From positions 1 to 44,568 of the forward strand of contig NZ_PUEC01000029.1 of NCBI RefSeq assembly GCF_003024805.1: DNA of 44,568 bases. The letters are read 5' to 3'. Numbering within the stretch: the stretch's first letter is position 1; the number at the start of each line of letters is the position of its first letter. A program made the translations under genes and the position numbers. The notes below the pieces were generated by a model. That model ran no database searches and was not told where the DNA came from. It saw only the letters and a program-made list of their open reading frames with translations. The DNA is from Duncaniella muris (GTDB lineage Bacteria; Bacteroidota; Bacteroidia; Bacteroidales; Muribaculaceae). Shown piece after piece: positions 33,331 through 42,686 of this stretch.

Positions 33331-34113
33331 TCAGATCTTCCGTTTCAACATCACAAAGGTGAAATTACGCCCCGACTCCACTCCTGCAATACGAGCCGAA
33401 AAATAACGGCCGGAATGACATCGGGTGCACAGATCAGGCGAGAAATTTCTTATCCGTTCCGCCGGAATACCGGCTGACAGCAAACGGCCGGTCACATAGG
33501 CCGGAAGATCGATATGAGGGCGTGGCCACTCCGCTCTGCACACCACATACTCCTCAGGGAAACGAGCAGCCACCTCCTCCCCTACCTCAAAACAGTCGCA
33601 GCAAATAGACGGGCCGAAAAAGACATCCATGCGCGAGACATCGGCCCCAAGCTCAAGCATTGCGTCGATCGTATTATGGACAACACCTCCGAGCGCGCCC
33701 CTCCAGCCGGCATGGGCCACGCCTGCAACTCCGTTCCGTTCATCCACGATCACCACAGGCACACAATCGGCCGTAGAGACTCCGACAGCCACCTCCGGCA
33801 ACCTTGTGACAAGGGCGTCGACACCTTCAATCGCAGCCGGATCTACCGGGAGAGAGTCTATTACCCGCACATTGGCGGAGTGGGTCTGGCGAGGCACGAT
33901 CAATGAACCGGCATCCAGACCAAGTTCACTGATAAGCATCTGCCGAGAAGCAGCCACATGAGCGGGATCATCACCGGTATAATGACAGATATTGAAATCT
34001 GCGTAAGGAGGCTTTTGATTTCCATCTCCGCCTCTCGAAGTGAACATGACCTGATATCCCGAAGAGGATGCCAGGCCGGTGAGCCAAGACGGATGTAAGG
34101 TAGATGAAGCCAT
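33331..34113 (-). CDS. pgeF: Peptidoglycan editing factor / multicopper-type purine nucleosidase (YfiH, DUF152)
   Basis: The 260-residue protein has the full family signature: H78 in VPRQTHSANV, C117 in STADCVPV and H134 in VAHAGWRG, which together form the metal site, then NTIDAML and a C-terminal DLCTRCHSGRYFSAR. Members act on purine nucleosides and remove misincorporated residues from peptidoglycan precursors. Two extra cysteines (SICCDC) follow the second motif. It is a single gene about 430 bp upstream of dnaA in the same direction. Confidence 0.92.
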   Translation of the reverse strand: MASSTLHPSWLTGLASSSGYQVMFTSRGGDGNQKPPYADFNICHYTGDDPAHVAASRQMLISELGLDAGSLIVPRQTHSANVRVIDSLPVDPAAIEGVDALVTRLPEVAVGVSTADCVPVVIVDERNGVAGVAHAGWRGALGGVVHNTIDAMLELGADVSRMDVFFGPSICCDCFEVGEEVAARFPEEYVVCRAEWPRPHIDLPAYVTGRLLSAGIPAERIRNFSPDLCTRCHSGRYFSARIAGVESGRNFTFVMLKRKI

Positions 34114-34249
34114 AAGACGACGGGACCGATTTTTTTAGAGCTTGTACATTTGTACGGTTAAATGTTTTTGAATAATTTTGCGCGATTTTTTCCCGCGCAG
34201 GAAAGAAGTCACAAAATTAAGAAAAAATATCATTCAATCTCACTCGACG

Positions 34250-35179
34250 ATGAGGGAATTCAGACTCAAAGGTCATCTGGCAATGTTAGGAGCAAACACC
34301 ATGTGGGGGATCATGGCACCCGTGGCAAAGCTCGTTATGGCAGCGGGCATAGTCAGCCCGCTGCTGCTCACCAATTTCAGAATCTTCGGCGCGGCCATAC
34401 TCTTCTGGATCGCATCACTGTTCACACCCCGCGAGCATGTGTCCTCGCGTGACCTGCTGAGACTCGCAGGCGCCGGCCTTCTCGGCATTGTCTTCAATCA
34501 AGGATGCTACGTATTCGGCGTGGGCTTCACGTCCCCTGGCGAAGCGTCAATCATTACAACGACAATGCCAATCTGGGTAATGCTTCTTGCCGCCGTCATT
34601 CTGAAGGAGCCTATCACCTGGAAAAAGGCAGGCGGCATAGCCCTCGGAGGCACAGGCGCGCTGATGCTGGTGCTCGGAAGCGCCGGTTCCGGCATGAAAG
34701 GAGACAATCCGGTGCTCGGCGACCTGCTCGTGCTGACCGCACAGCTAAGCTATGCGCTGTATCTCACCTTCTACAGAAATTTCATAAAGAAATACTCGGT
34801 GTTCACGCTGATGAAATGGATGTTTACATTCGCTGCGATAGCCGTCACTCCCGTGTCGGTCAGAGAATGGATTGGCACTTTCTGGGGTGATGTCTCGGCT
34901 ATCGAACTTGCCGGAATAGGCTATGTGGTCATATTCGCCACCTTCATAGCCTATATATGCACTATGATCGGACAGAAGAATCTGCGCCCTACTCTTGTCG
35001 GAATGTACAACTATGTCCAGCCAATTGTGGCATCGGTTATCGGCGTGTGCCTCGGACTCGACCGCTTCACACCGGTGAAAATAGTGGCCGTGGCGCTTAT
35101 ATTCTCTGGAGTCTATCTCGTCACCATCAGCCGCGCGGCTGCTCATGATGCCCATAAGATCAAAGGCGGAAAGGAATAG
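34250..35179 (+). CDS. EamA-type DMT-superfamily transporter
   Basis: The product is 309 residues from the ATG at 34250 with about ten transmembrane helices in two EamA repeats (about 8-145 and 160-300). LTNFRIFGAAILFWIA, FTSPGEASIITTTMPIWVML and the mirrored VGMYNYVQPIVASVIGV are the usual repeat-end motifs. These are inner-membrane exporters or exchangers of amino acids, nucleotides or related metabolites; the substrate cannot be inferred. The frame extends to 34178, but the added residues are charged and non-membrane. Its end overlaps the convergent TonB-domain gene by 20 bp. Confidence 0.9.
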   Translation: MREFRLKGHLAMLGANTMWGIMAPVAKLVMAAGIVSPLLLTNFRIFGAAILFWIASLFTPREHVSSRDLLRLAGAGLLGIVFNQGCYVFGVGFTSPGEASIITTTMPIWVMLLAAVILKEPITWKKAGGIALGGTGALMLVLGSAGSGMKGDNPVLGDLLVLTAQLSYALYLTFYRNFIKKYSVFTLMKWMFTFAAIAVTPVSVREWIGTFWGDVSAIELAGIGYVVIFATFIAYICTMIGQKNLRPTLVGMYNYVQPIVASVIGVCLGLDRFTPVKIVAVALIFSGVYLVTISRAAAHDAHKIKGGKE

Positions 35180-35609
35180 GAAGAATATAATAGACCGGGA
35201 CAAAAGTATCTGAAAGCACGCCGGCGTCCCACTTCGGCATGTTGGAGATAATGCGCACAGCTTCACGGTCAAGCGACTTCTCGACACTTCTGATCACAGA
35301 TATATGTGACAGTGAACCGTCTTCGTTCACAACAAAACCACACAGCACCCGCCCCTCTATGCCTTCGTGATAGGCTCGCGATGGGTAGCGGCGTTCGTTG
35401 TTGATGAAGCGCATCATCGCGCCATCGCCTCCGGGAAACTGCGGCTGAATATCTACGCAATCATATTCGTAGACATCCACACAGACCGGAGCCGAGCCGG
35501 CACGTGAAGAGACATTGGCAATATGCCTGGGCTGCTGTGCCGCTGAAAAGACAGCGGCTCCAGCCATAAGAGGAAGAAGGAGAATTGAGCGGAGTAGAGT
35601 TTTAGGCAT
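35160..35609 (-). CDS. Exported TonB C-terminal-domain protein
   Basis: The 149-residue protein has a signal peptide (about 1-24, cut near SAA|QQ) and then a TonB C-terminal domain: PQFPGGDGAMMRFINNERRY, a GRVLCGFVVNEDGSLSHISV strand pair, and the DREAVRIISNMPKW helix. Unlike true TonB it lacks a membrane anchor and the proline-rich spacer. Many Bacteroidetes carry such free domains in the periplasm; their partners are not known. It is unlikely to energise SusC by itself. Confidence 0.82.
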   Translation of the reverse strand: MPKTLLRSILLLPLMAGAAVFSAAQQPRHIANVSSRAGSAPVCVDVYEYDCVDIQPQFPGGDGAMMRFINNERRYPSRAYHEGIEGRVLCGFVVNEDGSLSHISVIRSVEKSLDREAVRIISNMPKWDAGVLSDTFVPVYYILPIPFRL

Positions 35610-35765
35610 ATAAAATCAGCTAATGTGACAATACAAAATTATAATTCAGAGCGTCTTGATGCAAGTATTTTGAGATTGATTACAATTGTTTTTGTTTTGT
35701 TGACATTTCCGGCGGCATATAATAATACAGGCACATGCGCGTTATTTATTTGAAGATTCCACGTC

Positions 35766-36821
35766 ATGACATTACCCCGATTCAAACATACGCTCCACAC
35801 CCATGCCCGAGGCTTAGGCCTTCTGCTCTCATTGCTCCTCGCCGTCACAGCAGCCGGCGGGATGAAGGCCCAGGACAGTTCGCCAGCCTACCGTTTCCTG
35901 GAAATTCCATCGTCAACCCTGGCCTATGGCCTTGGCGGAATAAACATCACGGCAATCGAAGATGACATCAACAGCATTGATCAGAATCCCGGTCTGCTGG
36001 GACCTGAGATCGACATGCAGCTTGGCGTGAATTACATGCGCTATGTTGGCGACAGCAATTTTGCGGGCGTAAAGTTCGGCCACAGCGCCGGAGAACACGG
36101 AGCGTGGGCCGCAGGAATACAGTATTTCGGCTACGGCACCATACGCGGTGCAGATGTCAACGGAATACTCACCGGCGACTTCTCGCCCAAAGACATGGTG
36201 TTCAACGCCATGTATGCCCATGACATCACAGACCGCTGGCGCGGGGGCATAAACCTCAAGTTTATCTATTCGAGCTACGATGCCTACTCGGCAATGGCCG
36301 TAGCCACTGACCTCGGTGTCAACTACTACAATCCGGAGAGCAACCTGTCATTCTCAGCCGTCATCGCAAATCTCGGCGGTCAGGTCAAGCGGTTTCAGGA
36401 CTCTTATGACCGCCTGCCGGTCGATCTGCGCATCGGTGTTTCCAAATCATTCGGCTCAATACCCATCACATGGTCAGTCACCGCATGGAATCTCACCAAA
36501 TGGCATCTCCCCTTCTATGACAACGGCGACGGAACAGACAGCTCCGAGCCGACTGTCAAAGACAGCTTCAGTTCGAATCTCTTTCGCCATCTGATATTTG
36601 CCGCCGACTTCGTGCCGAGTGAGAAATTCCACATCGGACTCGGCTACAACTACAAAACCCGCACTGACATGGCCACCTACAAACGCAGTTTCCTTTCGGG
36701 ATTTTCAGTCTGCGCCGGGCTCAATGTCAGAAACTTCGGTGTAGGCGTGGCTCTGTCACAGCCCCACACCGGCGCCACAACCATAATGCTGAACCTATCA
36801 ACCAAACTATATGAATTCTGA
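35766..36821 (+). CDS. porQ: PorQ-like type IX secretion system outer-membrane protein
   Basis: The 351-residue protein has a long signal peptide (about 1-36, cut near MKA|QD) and the porin-like barrel of PorQ/PorV-type proteins: YRFLEIPSSTLAYGLGGINI, a DDINSIDQNPGLLG turn and a repeated GYGT/FGYG barrel pattern to the end. In Porphyromonas PorQ belongs to the type IX secretion apparatus, which takes C-terminal-domain proteins to the surface. Here it is followed by cmk (11-bp overlap) and ispH, the same order as in other Bacteroidales. No other T9SS gene is in the window. Confidence 0.82.
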   Translation: MTLPRFKHTLHTHARGLGLLLSLLLAVTAAGGMKAQDSSPAYRFLEIPSSTLAYGLGGINITAIEDDINSIDQNPGLLGPEIDMQLGVNYMRYVGDSNFAGVKFGHSAGEHGAWAAGIQYFGYGTIRGADVNGILTGDFSPKDMVFNAMYAHDITDRWRGGINLKFIYSSYDAYSAMAVATDLGVNYYNPESNLSFSAVIANLGGQVKRFQDSYDRLPVDLRIGVSKSFGSIPITWSVTAWNLTKWHLPFYDNGDGTDSSEPTVKDSFSSNLFRHLIFAADFVPSEKFHIGLGYNYKTRTDMATYKRSFLSGFSVCAGLNVRNFGVGVALSQPHTGATTIMLNLSTKLYEF

Positions 36822-37506
36822 CAATCTCATCATAGCCATCGACGGTTACTCATCGTCAGGCAAAAGCACAATGGCCCGCCGTCTGGCAAAAGCCATCGGC
36901 TACCGCTACATAGATTCAGGCGCAATGTATCGCGCAGTGACTCTCTATGCCATGCAGCACGGTTTCATCGCCGCTGACGGCTCGATTGACAAAGCAGCCC
37001 TTGTCAGCGCCCTCCCGGAGATAAAAATCGACTTCAAAGTCACCCCCGACGGACAGCGGACTCAACTCAACGGCAAAGATGTGGAAGACGAGATCCGCAC
37101 CCTCGAAGTCTCAGCCCACGTCTCACCGATAGCCACGATAGCCGAAGTGCGCCGCGCACTGGTCAAAATGCAGCGCGATATGGGCGAAAGCAAGGGCATA
37201 GTGATGGACGGCCGCGACATCGGCACTATGGTTTTCCCGCAGGCCGAGCTGAAGATCTTCTGCGATGCGTCAGCCGAAAAACGCGCCGAACGGCGCTTCA
37301 AGGAACTGACCGAAAAAGGCCAGTCAATCACTTATGAAGAAGTCCTGGCCAATGTGGTCAGCCGTGACCACATCGACGAAACAAGAGATGAAAGCCCGCT
37401 GCGTTGCGCCGATGACGCTGTCAGACTCGACAATTCCGAAATGACTCTCGAAGAGCAGGACCGATGGCTTCTCGATCTGTTCAGGCGGAAAACGGTAGGA
37501 CTGTGA
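36811..37506 (+). CDS. cmk: Cytidylate kinase
   Basis: Cmk phosphorylates CMP and dCMP with ATP. The 231-residue protein carries the P-loop GYSSSGKST at 12-20, the YIDSGAMYRAVTLYAM helix, the VMDGRDIGTMVFPQAELKIF core (about 130-150) and the SAEKRAERRFKEL lid. These are the standard family features at normal length. The start overlaps the last 11 bases of porQ, so translation is coupled. ispH follows after 49 bp. Confidence 0.96.
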   Translation: MNSDNLIIAIDGYSSSGKSTMARRLAKAIGYRYIDSGAMYRAVTLYAMQHGFIAADGSIDKAALVSALPEIKIDFKVTPDGQRTQLNGKDVEDEIRTLEVSAHVSPIATIAEVRRALVKMQRDMGESKGIVMDGRDIGTMVFPQAELKIFCDASAEKRAERRFKELTEKGQSITYEEVLANVVSRDHIDETRDESPLRCADDAVRLDNSEMTLEEQDRWLLDLFRRKTVGL

Positions 37507-37555
37507 GCCGTCCCGCCACATATATTTATTATATATAACAAGCGGATTTTGCCAG

Positions 37556-38428
37556 ATGAAAAATTCACCTGTAATAGAAATTGATGCCCGTTCAGGATTC
37601 TGTCATGGTGTGGTGACAGCTATACGGAAAGCCGAGGAAGAGCTTGACCGCTCACCGGAACCATTGTATTGCCTCGGCGACATTGTTCATAACAGCGATG
37701 AGGTAGAAAGACTCGGACAGAAAGGGCTTGCCACAATAACCCATGCCGATCTCGACCGTCTGCCGGGAGCCAGAGTCCTCTTGCGCGCCCACGGCGAGCC
37801 GCCGTCAACCTATGCCATAGCCCGCGAGAAAGGGATCGAGATAATTGATGCCACCTGCCCGGTGGTGCTCCAGTTGCAGAAACGGATAAAGCAGACTTTT
37901 GACAGCACCACTCCCCGACCACAGATTGTGATCTACGGCAAGGCCGGCCATGCAGAAGTCAACGGGCTTGTCGGGCAGACCAACGGCGAAGCCATCGTAG
38001 TGGAAGACATAGCTCAGCTCGACCGCATTGATTTCAACCGCGACATTGCCCTCTACTCACAGACTACAATGTCGCTTCAGGGCCTGGCAGAGATGGTCGG
38101 CGAAATCAACCGCCGGATTAGCCCCGGAGTACGTTTCGAATATTTCGACACCATCTGCCGCCAGGTGGCAAACCGGGTGGAACACCTGCGGGAGTTTGCC
38201 CGCGCCCATGACGTGATTCTCTTCGTGGCCGGAGCCAAAAGCAGCAACGGCAAAGTGCTCTATCATGAATGCCGCGATGTCAACAAGCGTTCTTATCTGG
38301 TTTCAAACCCGTCTGACTTCCGTCCGGAATGGATAGAAGGCGCAGGCACCGTAGGCATCTGCGGAGCAACCTCAACTCCGCGCTGGCTGATGGAGAAAGT
38401 GCGCGATAAAGTAGCGTCAAATGGATAA
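37556..38428 (+). CDS. ispH: 4-hydroxy-3-methylbut-2-enyl diphosphate reductase
   Basis: IspH makes IPP and DMAPP in the last step of the MEP isoprenoid pathway. The 290-residue protein has the three cluster cysteines C16 (GFCHGV), C101 (DATCPVV) and C201 (DTICRQV), plus RAHGEPP, GHAEVNGLVGQT and the SSNGKVLYH patch. Family length and order are normal. It overlaps the exonuclease gene by 8 bp and lies in the porQ-cmk-ispH operon. Confidence 0.96.
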   Translation: MKNSPVIEIDARSGFCHGVVTAIRKAEEELDRSPEPLYCLGDIVHNSDEVERLGQKGLATITHADLDRLPGARVLLRAHGEPPSTYAIAREKGIEIIDATCPVVLQLQKRIKQTFDSTTPRPQIVIYGKAGHAEVNGLVGQTNGEAIVVEDIAQLDRIDFNRDIALYSQTTMSLQGLAEMVGEINRRISPGVRFEYFDTICRQVANRVEHLREFARAHDVILFVAGAKSSNGKVLYHECRDVNKRSYLVSNPSDFRPEWIEGAGTVGICGATSTPRWLMEKVRDKVASNG

Positions 38429-38921
38429 CTTCATAGCCATTGACGTAGAGACAGCCAACAACGAGCCGTCATCAATCTGCGCTATCGGCGCTATAAAAGT
38501 CATCGGCGGAGTAATCACCGACCGGTTCTACGAGCTCGTCAAGCCGGAACCGGAATACTACTTCCGTCATTTCACACAGAACATCCACGGCATCGGACGC
38601 GAGGACACTGAAAACGCAAGAGTGTTTTCAGAGGTGTGGCGAGATATCCACCGGTTTATCGGAGATCTCCCGCTTGTGGCCCACAACAAGGCATTTGACG
38701 AGAAATGTATCCGTGCCGCCCACCGCGTCTACGGCATGGACTATCCAGATTACCCATTCTACTGCACCCTGACCGCCGCCCGTAAACAGATTCCACGCCA
38801 GATGCTGACATCATATTCACTGCCATTTGTCTGTGAATTTCTCGGCATACCCTTCTACAACCATCACGATGCACTCGCCGATGCCGAAGGGTGTGCAAAA
38901 ATAGCAATGACACTTCTATGA
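38421..38921 (+). CDS. DnaQ-type 3'-5' exonuclease
   Basis: A single-domain DEDDh exonuclease of 166 residues. Exo I is FIAIDVETAN with D8 and E10, Exo II lies in LVAHNKAFDEKCI, and Exo III is HHDALADAEGCA with the catalytic His and Asp. It has no polymerase or RNase T extension, so it may be a stand-alone proofreading or DNA-clean-up enzyme and not the true epsilon subunit. Overlaps couple it to ispH (8 bp) and to the lipoprotein gene that follows (ATGA). Confidence 0.88.
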   Translation: MDNFIAIDVETANNEPSSICAIGAIKVIGGVITDRFYELVKPEPEYYFRHFTQNIHGIGREDTENARVFSEVWRDIHRFIGDLPLVAHNKAFDEKCIRAAHRVYGMDYPDYPFYCTLTAARKQIPRQMLTSYSLPFVCEFLGIPFYNHHDALADAEGCAKIAMTLL

Positions 38922-39268
38922 AATTCTTTCATCATACAATCTTGAAATTCCTGCCTCTCGCCATCGCCTGTCTTACCGGTGAGATATGCCTCTCATGCAG
39001 CTTTTCTGAAAACAGCGGCAGCCACACCGAGACCGTCTCAAGCAAGGTCAAAGACAAGAAAGCCTACCACCTCGGAGAAGAACATGCCGAACGCCTGCTG
39101 CAATATGCGAATAATGAAGATGCCCTGCAGGACGGGCTGCTCGACATTCGCGCCCGCATCAGCAATATCCGATCGAAACTCGGCACTCAGGCCGCCGCAG
39201 ACTATGAACGCGGATTCACCGACTATATCCGCACCAACAACGACTCTCTGGCGAGAATACTATTTTAA
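38918..39268 (+). CDS. Small lipoprotein, end of the porQ operon
   Basis: The 116-residue protein starts at the ATG overlapping the exonuclease stop (ATGA). The lipoprotein signal ends at C27 (EICLSC), followed by a Ser-rich stretch and a helical, charged remainder (LLQYANNEDALQDGLLDIRA) without a known domain. It is probably periplasm- or outer-membrane-anchored. Its place behind porQ suggests, but does not prove, an envelope role linked to secretion. Confidence 0.75.
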   Translation: MKFFHHTILKFLPLAIACLTGEICLSCSFSENSGSHTETVSSKVKDKKAYHLGEEHAERLLQYANNEDALQDGLLDIRARISNIRSKLGTQAAADYERGFTDYIRTNNDSLARILF

Positions 39269-39440
39269 GGGGGGTAATAACAATAGTTAAAATCTGAGTG
39301 GTGTATCTTTTAGATAAATTATTATGAAACACCCTCTAACTTTGAACAAATCCTGAAGCAAACAGTTATTCCCGCAGATGCTCCGTCCGATCTACACAGA
39401 CATCAAAATTGGCCATTTTCACCATTTTTAAATCATCGCA

Positions 39441-39472
39441 CTTGCATCGGCGCTCCGAGTTAGTTATCTTTG
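39441..39472 (+). promoter_or_regulatory. thrC promoter
   Basis: CTTG at 39441-39444 and TATCTTTG at 39465-39472 are 20 bases apart. Transcription should begin near 39479, which excludes the longer frame from 39409 and supports the ATG at 39505. Confidence 0.65.
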
Positions 39473-39504
39473 CTTATCAAGAATCACATTCTGTTATAAT
39501 CATC

Positions 39505-40821
39505 ATGCAATTTTACAGCACAAACCGACAAAGCAGCCAGGCTTCGCTCGAAGAAGCTGTGATGACAGGCCTGCCGGCTGACGGCGGCCTTTATATGCCT
39601 GAGCGCATCCCGCTCATCCCACGCGCATTCTTCAACAATATCGCGGAAATGTCAATCCGCGACATAGCCTACGTGGTGGCCTCCACAATGCTTGGCGATG
39701 ACATTGACGCAGCCGAGCTAAAGGATATTGTCTACAACACTTTTACTTTTGACATTCCTCTGCGCAAAATATCATCAGATATCAGCGTGCTCGAACTTTT
39801 TCATGGCCCCACCCTTGCGTTCAAAGACATCGGCTCACGTTTTCTCGCCCGCATAATCAGCCATTACTCCCGCAATCTCGACAAACCGGTGAATGTACTG
39901 GTGGCCACATCGGGCGATTCAGGCGGAGCTGTGGCAAGCGGTTTCCACAGAGTGCCCGGTGTCAGAGTGTTCGTTCTCTACCCGGAGAGAGGGCTATCAG
40001 CCAAACAGCGCCATCAGTTCACATCGCTTGGTGACAATGTAATTCCGATCGAGGTGCTCGGCACCTTCGATGACTGCCAGCGGCTTGTCAAGGAAGCCTT
40101 CGTGGATCAGGATCTGCGACGTAAACTGAACATCACCTCGGCCAACTCAATAAACATCTGCCGTCTGCTGCCTCAGATGTTCTACTATTTCTATGCCTAC
40201 AGTCAGCTCCTCAGCGGGCAGCCAGACCGGATCGACAGCGATGGAGTGGTATTTTCAGTGCCTTGCGGCAATCTCGGGAACCTTACCGCCGGTCTTCTGG
40301 CCAGAAAGATGGGACTTCCGGTGAAACGCTTTGTGGTGGCTAACAACAGCAATGACTCCTTCACACGCTTTGTCCGCACAGGTCATTTCACTCCCGCCCG
40401 TCCGCACCACAGCATAGCCTGTGCGATGGATGTCGGTAACCCTTCGAATCTCTCGCGCATTACCGACATGTATAACGCGGCACCTGCGCCGATCAGCTCC
40501 GACATGAAGGCCTACTCCTACAGTGATGACGAAATAGCCGATTCGATCGCGGATCTTTACCGATCACACGGATATATAGCTGATCCTCATGCCGCCACAG
40601 CCTACCGGGCACTCGCCGAAGACCTTAAAGACGGCGAAAACGGAATCTTTCTCGCCACTGCCCATCCGGCAAAATTCGCCGATATCGTAGGACGTATAAC
40701 TGGGACCGAAATCAAGAATCCGCAGCAAGACTCGACAGGCTGCATATCAGTCCGCCATGACGTGCCTAAAATCACCCCCGCATTGCAGGCACTCAAAAAA
40801 ATCCTGATAACATCAACCTAA
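39505..40821 (+). CDS. thrC: Threonine synthase
   Basis: ThrC converts O-phosphohomoserine to threonine with pyridoxal phosphate. The 438-residue protein begins MQFYSTNRQS, the usual opening, and holds the PLP lysine K107 in LAFKDIG, the phosphate-binding ATSGDSGGAVASGF, and NSINICRLLPQMFYYFYAY. The C-terminal region with FLATAHPAKF is typical. No homoserine kinase or aspartokinase gene is adjacent, so it is a lone pathway gene here. Confidence 0.95.
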   Translation: MQFYSTNRQSSQASLEEAVMTGLPADGGLYMPERIPLIPRAFFNNIAEMSIRDIAYVVASTMLGDDIDAAELKDIVYNTFTFDIPLRKISSDISVLELFHGPTLAFKDIGSRFLARIISHYSRNLDKPVNVLVATSGDSGGAVASGFHRVPGVRVFVLYPERGLSAKQRHQFTSLGDNVIPIEVLGTFDDCQRLVKEAFVDQDLRRKLNITSANSINICRLLPQMFYYFYAYSQLLSGQPDRIDSDGVVFSVPCGNLGNLTAGLLARKMGLPVKRFVVANNSNDSFTRFVRTGHFTPARPHHSIACAMDVGNPSNLSRITDMYNAAPAPISSDMKAYSYSDDEIADSIADLYRSHGYIADPHAATAYRALAEDLKDGENGIFLATAHPAKFADIVGRITGTEIKNPQQDSTGCISVRHDVPKITPALQALKKILITST

Positions 40822-40837
40822 ATCAATTCTTTTTTGT

Positions 40838-40884
40838 TAAATTTGCATAACTGCATCCGGCATCCACTCAATCATGGATGCCGG
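40838..40884 (+). promoter_or_regulatory. Promoter and 5'-leader hairpin of the 121-residue gene
   Basis: TAAATTTG at 40838-40845 is a good -7 element, with no clear -33. CCGGCATCC (40857-40865) and its inverse (40876-40884) form a 9-bp stem with a 10-base loop, beginning almost at the expected start of the mRNA. There is no T-run, so it may protect the 5' end or regulate. Confidence 0.45.
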
Positions 40885-40918
40885 ACGAAAATAAATCATC
40901 CCCAAAACACCATCACTT

Positions 40919-41284
40919 ATGGCATCTAACAAACGTATTTTAAAGAAAGAAATCCGAATGATATGCGGCGCGCTCGCCGGCGAATGCGTGATAGCCAAAA
41001 TCACCGTTCCGGGCATTGATCCCGAAAAGCTCAATGAAATCATCTATGAACTCGCAGAGCTACAGTACAACGCACTCAGCCGTGTGAACTTCGATTTCCC
41101 CCAGTCGCCCAAAGCCTTTGCAAGCGCAGCTGAATACAACAAAGCCCGCTCAGCCTACTTCAAAGCCGCCTACCGGAAGCTCAAAGGCGAATTCAACGCT
41201 CATGTGGAGGCTATCGTCAAGAAAATGAACGAAGCTCTTCCGCAGGCTCAGAAAGACGCCAACAAAGCAGCTCTCAAAGCATAA
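40919..41284 (+). CDS. Conserved Bacteroidales protein of unknown function
   Basis: A 121-residue basic, helical protein with no signal peptide, opening with MASNKRILKKEIRMICGALA and rich in Ala/Lys toward the C-terminus (NEALPQAQKDANKAAL). I recognise no domain; composition and length suggest a small nucleoid- or ribosome-associated factor, which is only a guess. The leader hairpin upstream is its most distinctive context. It stands between thrC and the acyltransferase gene, with 31 bases to the latter. Confidence 0.7.
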   Translation: MASNKRILKKEIRMICGALAGECVIAKITVPGIDPEKLNEIIYELAELQYNALSRVNFDFPQSPKAFASAAEYNKARSAYFKAAYRKLKGEFNAHVEAIVKKMNEALPQAQKDANKAALKA

Positions 41285-41315
41285 CAAAGATAAATAAACA
41301 CGTAGAAGAAAAGCC

Positions 41316-41852
41316 ATGTCATTAAGCGGCACAATCCTACGACTATTCGGCTGGAAGGTGGTGTGCAGCGTTCCGGATTATCCAAAATGTATAATCTGCG
41401 TTGCGCCCCACACTTCCAACTGGGATTTTATTCTCGGAAAACTGGCCTACTGGTCGCTCGGCCGGCAGGCCGGATTCCTGATCAAACAGGAGTGGTTTTT
41501 CTTCCCGATGAACCTCATCTTCAAAGCATTTGGCGGAATCCCGGTCAAAAGAGGCAAAGGCTCGTCACTCACAGACACACTGATCAAAAAATTCTCGGAA
41601 ACAGAGCGGATGTCAATAGCCATAACCCCTGAAGGGACCAGAGCCAAAGTCTCGCAATGGCACACCGGTTTTCTCCACATTGCCTACGGGGCCAAAATTC
41701 CGATAGTGCTCGGCGCCATTGACGCAGCCACCAAGACCATACATCTGCAAAAAACGTTCTTCCCGACCGGCGATACTGAAGCCGACATGGAAGCCGTAAA
41801 AGCCTATTACAGGCCATTTACCGGAATAAACCGGGATAATTTTACCGTCTAA
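41316..41852 (+). CDS. Short lysophospholipid-type acyltransferase
   Basis: The 178-residue protein is short for the PlsC superfamily but has its catalytic H-x4-D (H32-TSNW-D37) and the substrate block ITPEGTR; the FGGIPVKRGKG block between them is also present. The N-terminal membrane helix usual in PlsC is weak. It may transfer acyl groups to a lysophospholipid or to an amine- or lipid A-type acceptor. It precedes the nitrilase gene by 33 bp and could be in one transcript with it. Confidence 0.85.
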   Translation: MSLSGTILRLFGWKVVCSVPDYPKCIICVAPHTSNWDFILGKLAYWSLGRQAGFLIKQEWFFFPMNLIFKAFGGIPVKRGKGSSLTDTLIKKFSETERMSIAITPEGTRAKVSQWHTGFLHIAYGAKIPIVLGAIDAATKTIHLQKTFFPTGDTEADMEAVKAYYRPFTGINRDNFTV

Positions 41853-41885
41853 GCCTCAGATCTGCCACCGAAAGCCACCGAAATA

Positions 41886-42686
41886 ATGCTTAAAATCTGC
41901 GTCATACCGCTTGACATCGCCTATGCCGATGTCGAAAACAATCTCATTTCGACAGCCCATCAGCTCAATCAGGTAGAACCTGACACCGACATAGTAGTCC
42001 TGCCGGAATTGTTTACCACCGCTTTTGTCCCCGACGCAAAGGCCGTGGCCGCCACCGCCGAGCCGAATGACGGACGCACGGTTGAAGCCCTAAAACGCTG
42101 GGCTCAGTATTTCGGATTTGCCATAGCCGGGAGTTTCCTGGCCACTGACGGACAAGGCAATTATTTCAACCGCGCCTTTTTTGTCGAACCGATAGGCGAC
42201 ATCACATTCATTGACAAGCGCCACCTCTTCCCTCTCTCTAACGAACACACTGTCTATACCGCCGCAGAAGGCGAACCGCAGGCCATACGCTTCCGTAGCT
42301 GGAACATCCGCATGATAGTCTGCTTCGATCTGCGCTTCCCGGTGTGGACACGCAACAACCCTGATGACCTCTATGACCTTCTGCTGGTGCCGTCAAACTG
42401 GCCTGTGGCAAGAGTCAAGCCTTACAAACTGCTTCTTGCAGCCCGAGCGGTGGAAAATCAGATCTACACCGTAGGCGCTAACCGCACCGGCTCCGACAAA
42501 TTCGGAGACTATCCGGCAGGAATGACCTCCGTTTTCGACTGCCTTGGGGAAGAGATCCGCGAAACCCGCCGCAACGGCCACATCTATGCACTGCTTGACA
42601 AAGACCATCTGAAAGAAAGCCGAGAGCGCTTTCCGTTCTACAAAGCGGCTGACAGATTCACCATTGATCCAAAGCCTTCGCGATAG
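41886..42686 (+). CDS. Nitrilase-family amidohydrolase (omega-amidase-like)
   Basis: The 266-residue protein carries the nitrilase triad E41 (VVLPELFTT), K111 (DKRHLFPL) and C146 (IVCFDLRFP). The DLRFPVW region and the NRTGSD..GDYPAGMTSV stretch place it near YafV/Nit2 omega-amidases, which hydrolyse 2-oxoglutaramate and 2-oxosuccinamate. Cytoplasmic, full length. No downstream gene belongs to it: the frame is followed by a gap and an independent small gene. Confidence 0.88.
   Translation: MLKICVIPLDIAYADVENNLISTAHQLNQVEPDTDIVVLPELFTTAFVPDAKAVAATAEPNDGRTVEALKRWAQYFGFAIAGSFLATDGQGNYFNRAFFVEPIGDITFIDKRHLFPLSNEHTVYTAAEGEPQAIRFRSWNIRMIVCFDLRFPVWTRNNPDDLYDLLLVPSNWPVARVKPYKLLLAARAVENQIYTVGANRTGSDKFGDYPAGMTSVFDCLGEEIRETRRNGHIYALLDKDHLKESRERFPFYKAADRFTIDPKPSR

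Noticed and set aside
36811-37331. Minus-strand frames opposite cmk
   Set aside because: Cmk is complete with all motifs; the opposite frames show no family features.
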